From positions 1 to 40,370 of the IMG/VR virus record IMGVR_UViG_3300042895_001827: 40,370 bases of DNA; one strand, written 5' to 3'. Source of the DNA: a virus. Every line of letters starts with the position of its first letter. The first letter of the stretch is position 1. Positions 40,136 through 40,370 of this stretch are shown one piece after another. The notes under the pieces were generated by a model. That model saw only the letters and a list, made by a program, of their open reading frames with translations. It was not told the DNA's origin and did no database searches. Made by a program: the position numbers and the translations under genes.

Positions 40136-40370
40136 ATGAAAAAAGCACTTATTATTACTTGGGAAAAATTCCAAGATCATGAATTAATTTACCCTTATTA
40201 CAGCTTAAAGGAAAACCAATACAGTGTAACTTTAATGGCTAATAAAGTAGGTAAAATTTGGGGTAGTTTAGGTACACACATGCCATGTGATGTTGAAACT
40301 TCAATTTTTGAAGACTCAACAGTAAGACAACAATATTTAAACGAATATGATGTTTTATTAATTCCAGGTG
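40136..40370 (+). CDS. DJ-1/PfpI family protein (3' end cut off)
   Basis: 78 codons from ATG 40136 to the window end, open throughout; the rest is outside. It begins KKALIITWEKFQDHELIYPY, and the segments VTLMANKVGKIWGSLGTHMP and NEYDVLLIPG match the first half of class I glutamine amidotransferase-like PfpI/DJ-1 proteins (FEDxE-like EKFQDHE, then the DxLLIPGG strand). The nucleophile Cys would come after the window end, so activity cannot be judged. Family members are proteases, glyoxalases or stress proteins. It has its own leaderless-type promoter. Confidence 0.8.
   Translation, partial: MKKALIITWEKFQDHELIYPYYSLKENQYSVTLMANKVGKIWGSLGTHMPCDVETSIFEDSTVRQQYLNEYDVLLIPG

Overview
The window reads as part of the genome of a large, AT-rich, T4-like myovirus that infects a member of the Bacteroidota. 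The T4 replication core is recognisable: gp32-like ssDNA-binding protein, UvsX, RNase H/flap exonuclease, gp41-like helicase, family B polymerase, gp45-like clamp, and gp44/gp62-like clamp loader. The host call rests on four things: promoters of the Bacteroidota type (TTTG or TTGG about 20 bases before TAnnTTTA), A-rich start regions without Shine-Dalgarno sites, a DUF5522-type protein, and a signal peptide ending in LLAQ. All supported genes lie on the + strand and are tightly packed. No tRNA, rRNA, insertion sequence or CRISPR array was found, and no gene-free gap exceeds 300 bases.

Layout. Bases 1-2753: end of a tail or baseplate hub gene with a SleB-like hydrolase domain, plus a small virion-type gene. 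2801-8999: a short family A polymerase-like protein, an unknown, then gp32, uvsX, rnh and helicase. 9028-11501: thioredoxin, B12-dependent class II ribonucleotide reductase and a DUF5522 protein. 11494-18456: a DNA-modification and nucleotide region with queD, a dpdA-like transglycosylase, queC, queE, hpt, folE and a dUTPase-family gene, mixed with a T5orf172 protein, a glycosyltransferase, a small membrane protein and a helix-turn-helix protein. 18542-22859: tail-fibre genes, including a 1066-residue protein with 36 exact-length 14-residue SHAEG repeats. 22907-32448: polymerase, clamp, GroES, GroEL, a glycosyltransferase, clamp loader, an exported nuclease and a RecB/Cas4-like nuclease. 32506-40370: a ribbon-helix-helix-like protein and a long glycan cluster (two GT4, a GT2, a methyltransferase, a 2OG dioxygenase, a GT10, an RmlC-like epimerase), ending in a cut-off DJ-1/PfpI gene.

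How the genes work together. FolE, QueD, QueE and QueC make up the route from GTP to preQ0, and the DpdA-like enzyme probably puts the 7-deazaguanine base into phage DNA as protection from restriction. The reductase, thioredoxin and dUTPase-family protein supply deoxynucleotides for the T4-type replisome. GroES/GroEL probably fold virion proteins. The glycan cluster probably decorates the virion or another phage product.

The most striking non-coding signal is a promoter family with fixed geometry at ten places: a 14-base upstream block (TTTG/TTGG, often with CAAAA), exactly 9 bases, then TAnnTTnA. At polB, the clamp, gp44, folE and the PfpI gene the octamer ends only 4-5 bases before ATG, which predicts leaderless mRNAs. 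Other points to check are a QueC that has lost all four zinc cysteines, a second, family A-type polymerase, and a terminator-shaped hairpin inside the DUF5522 reading frame.
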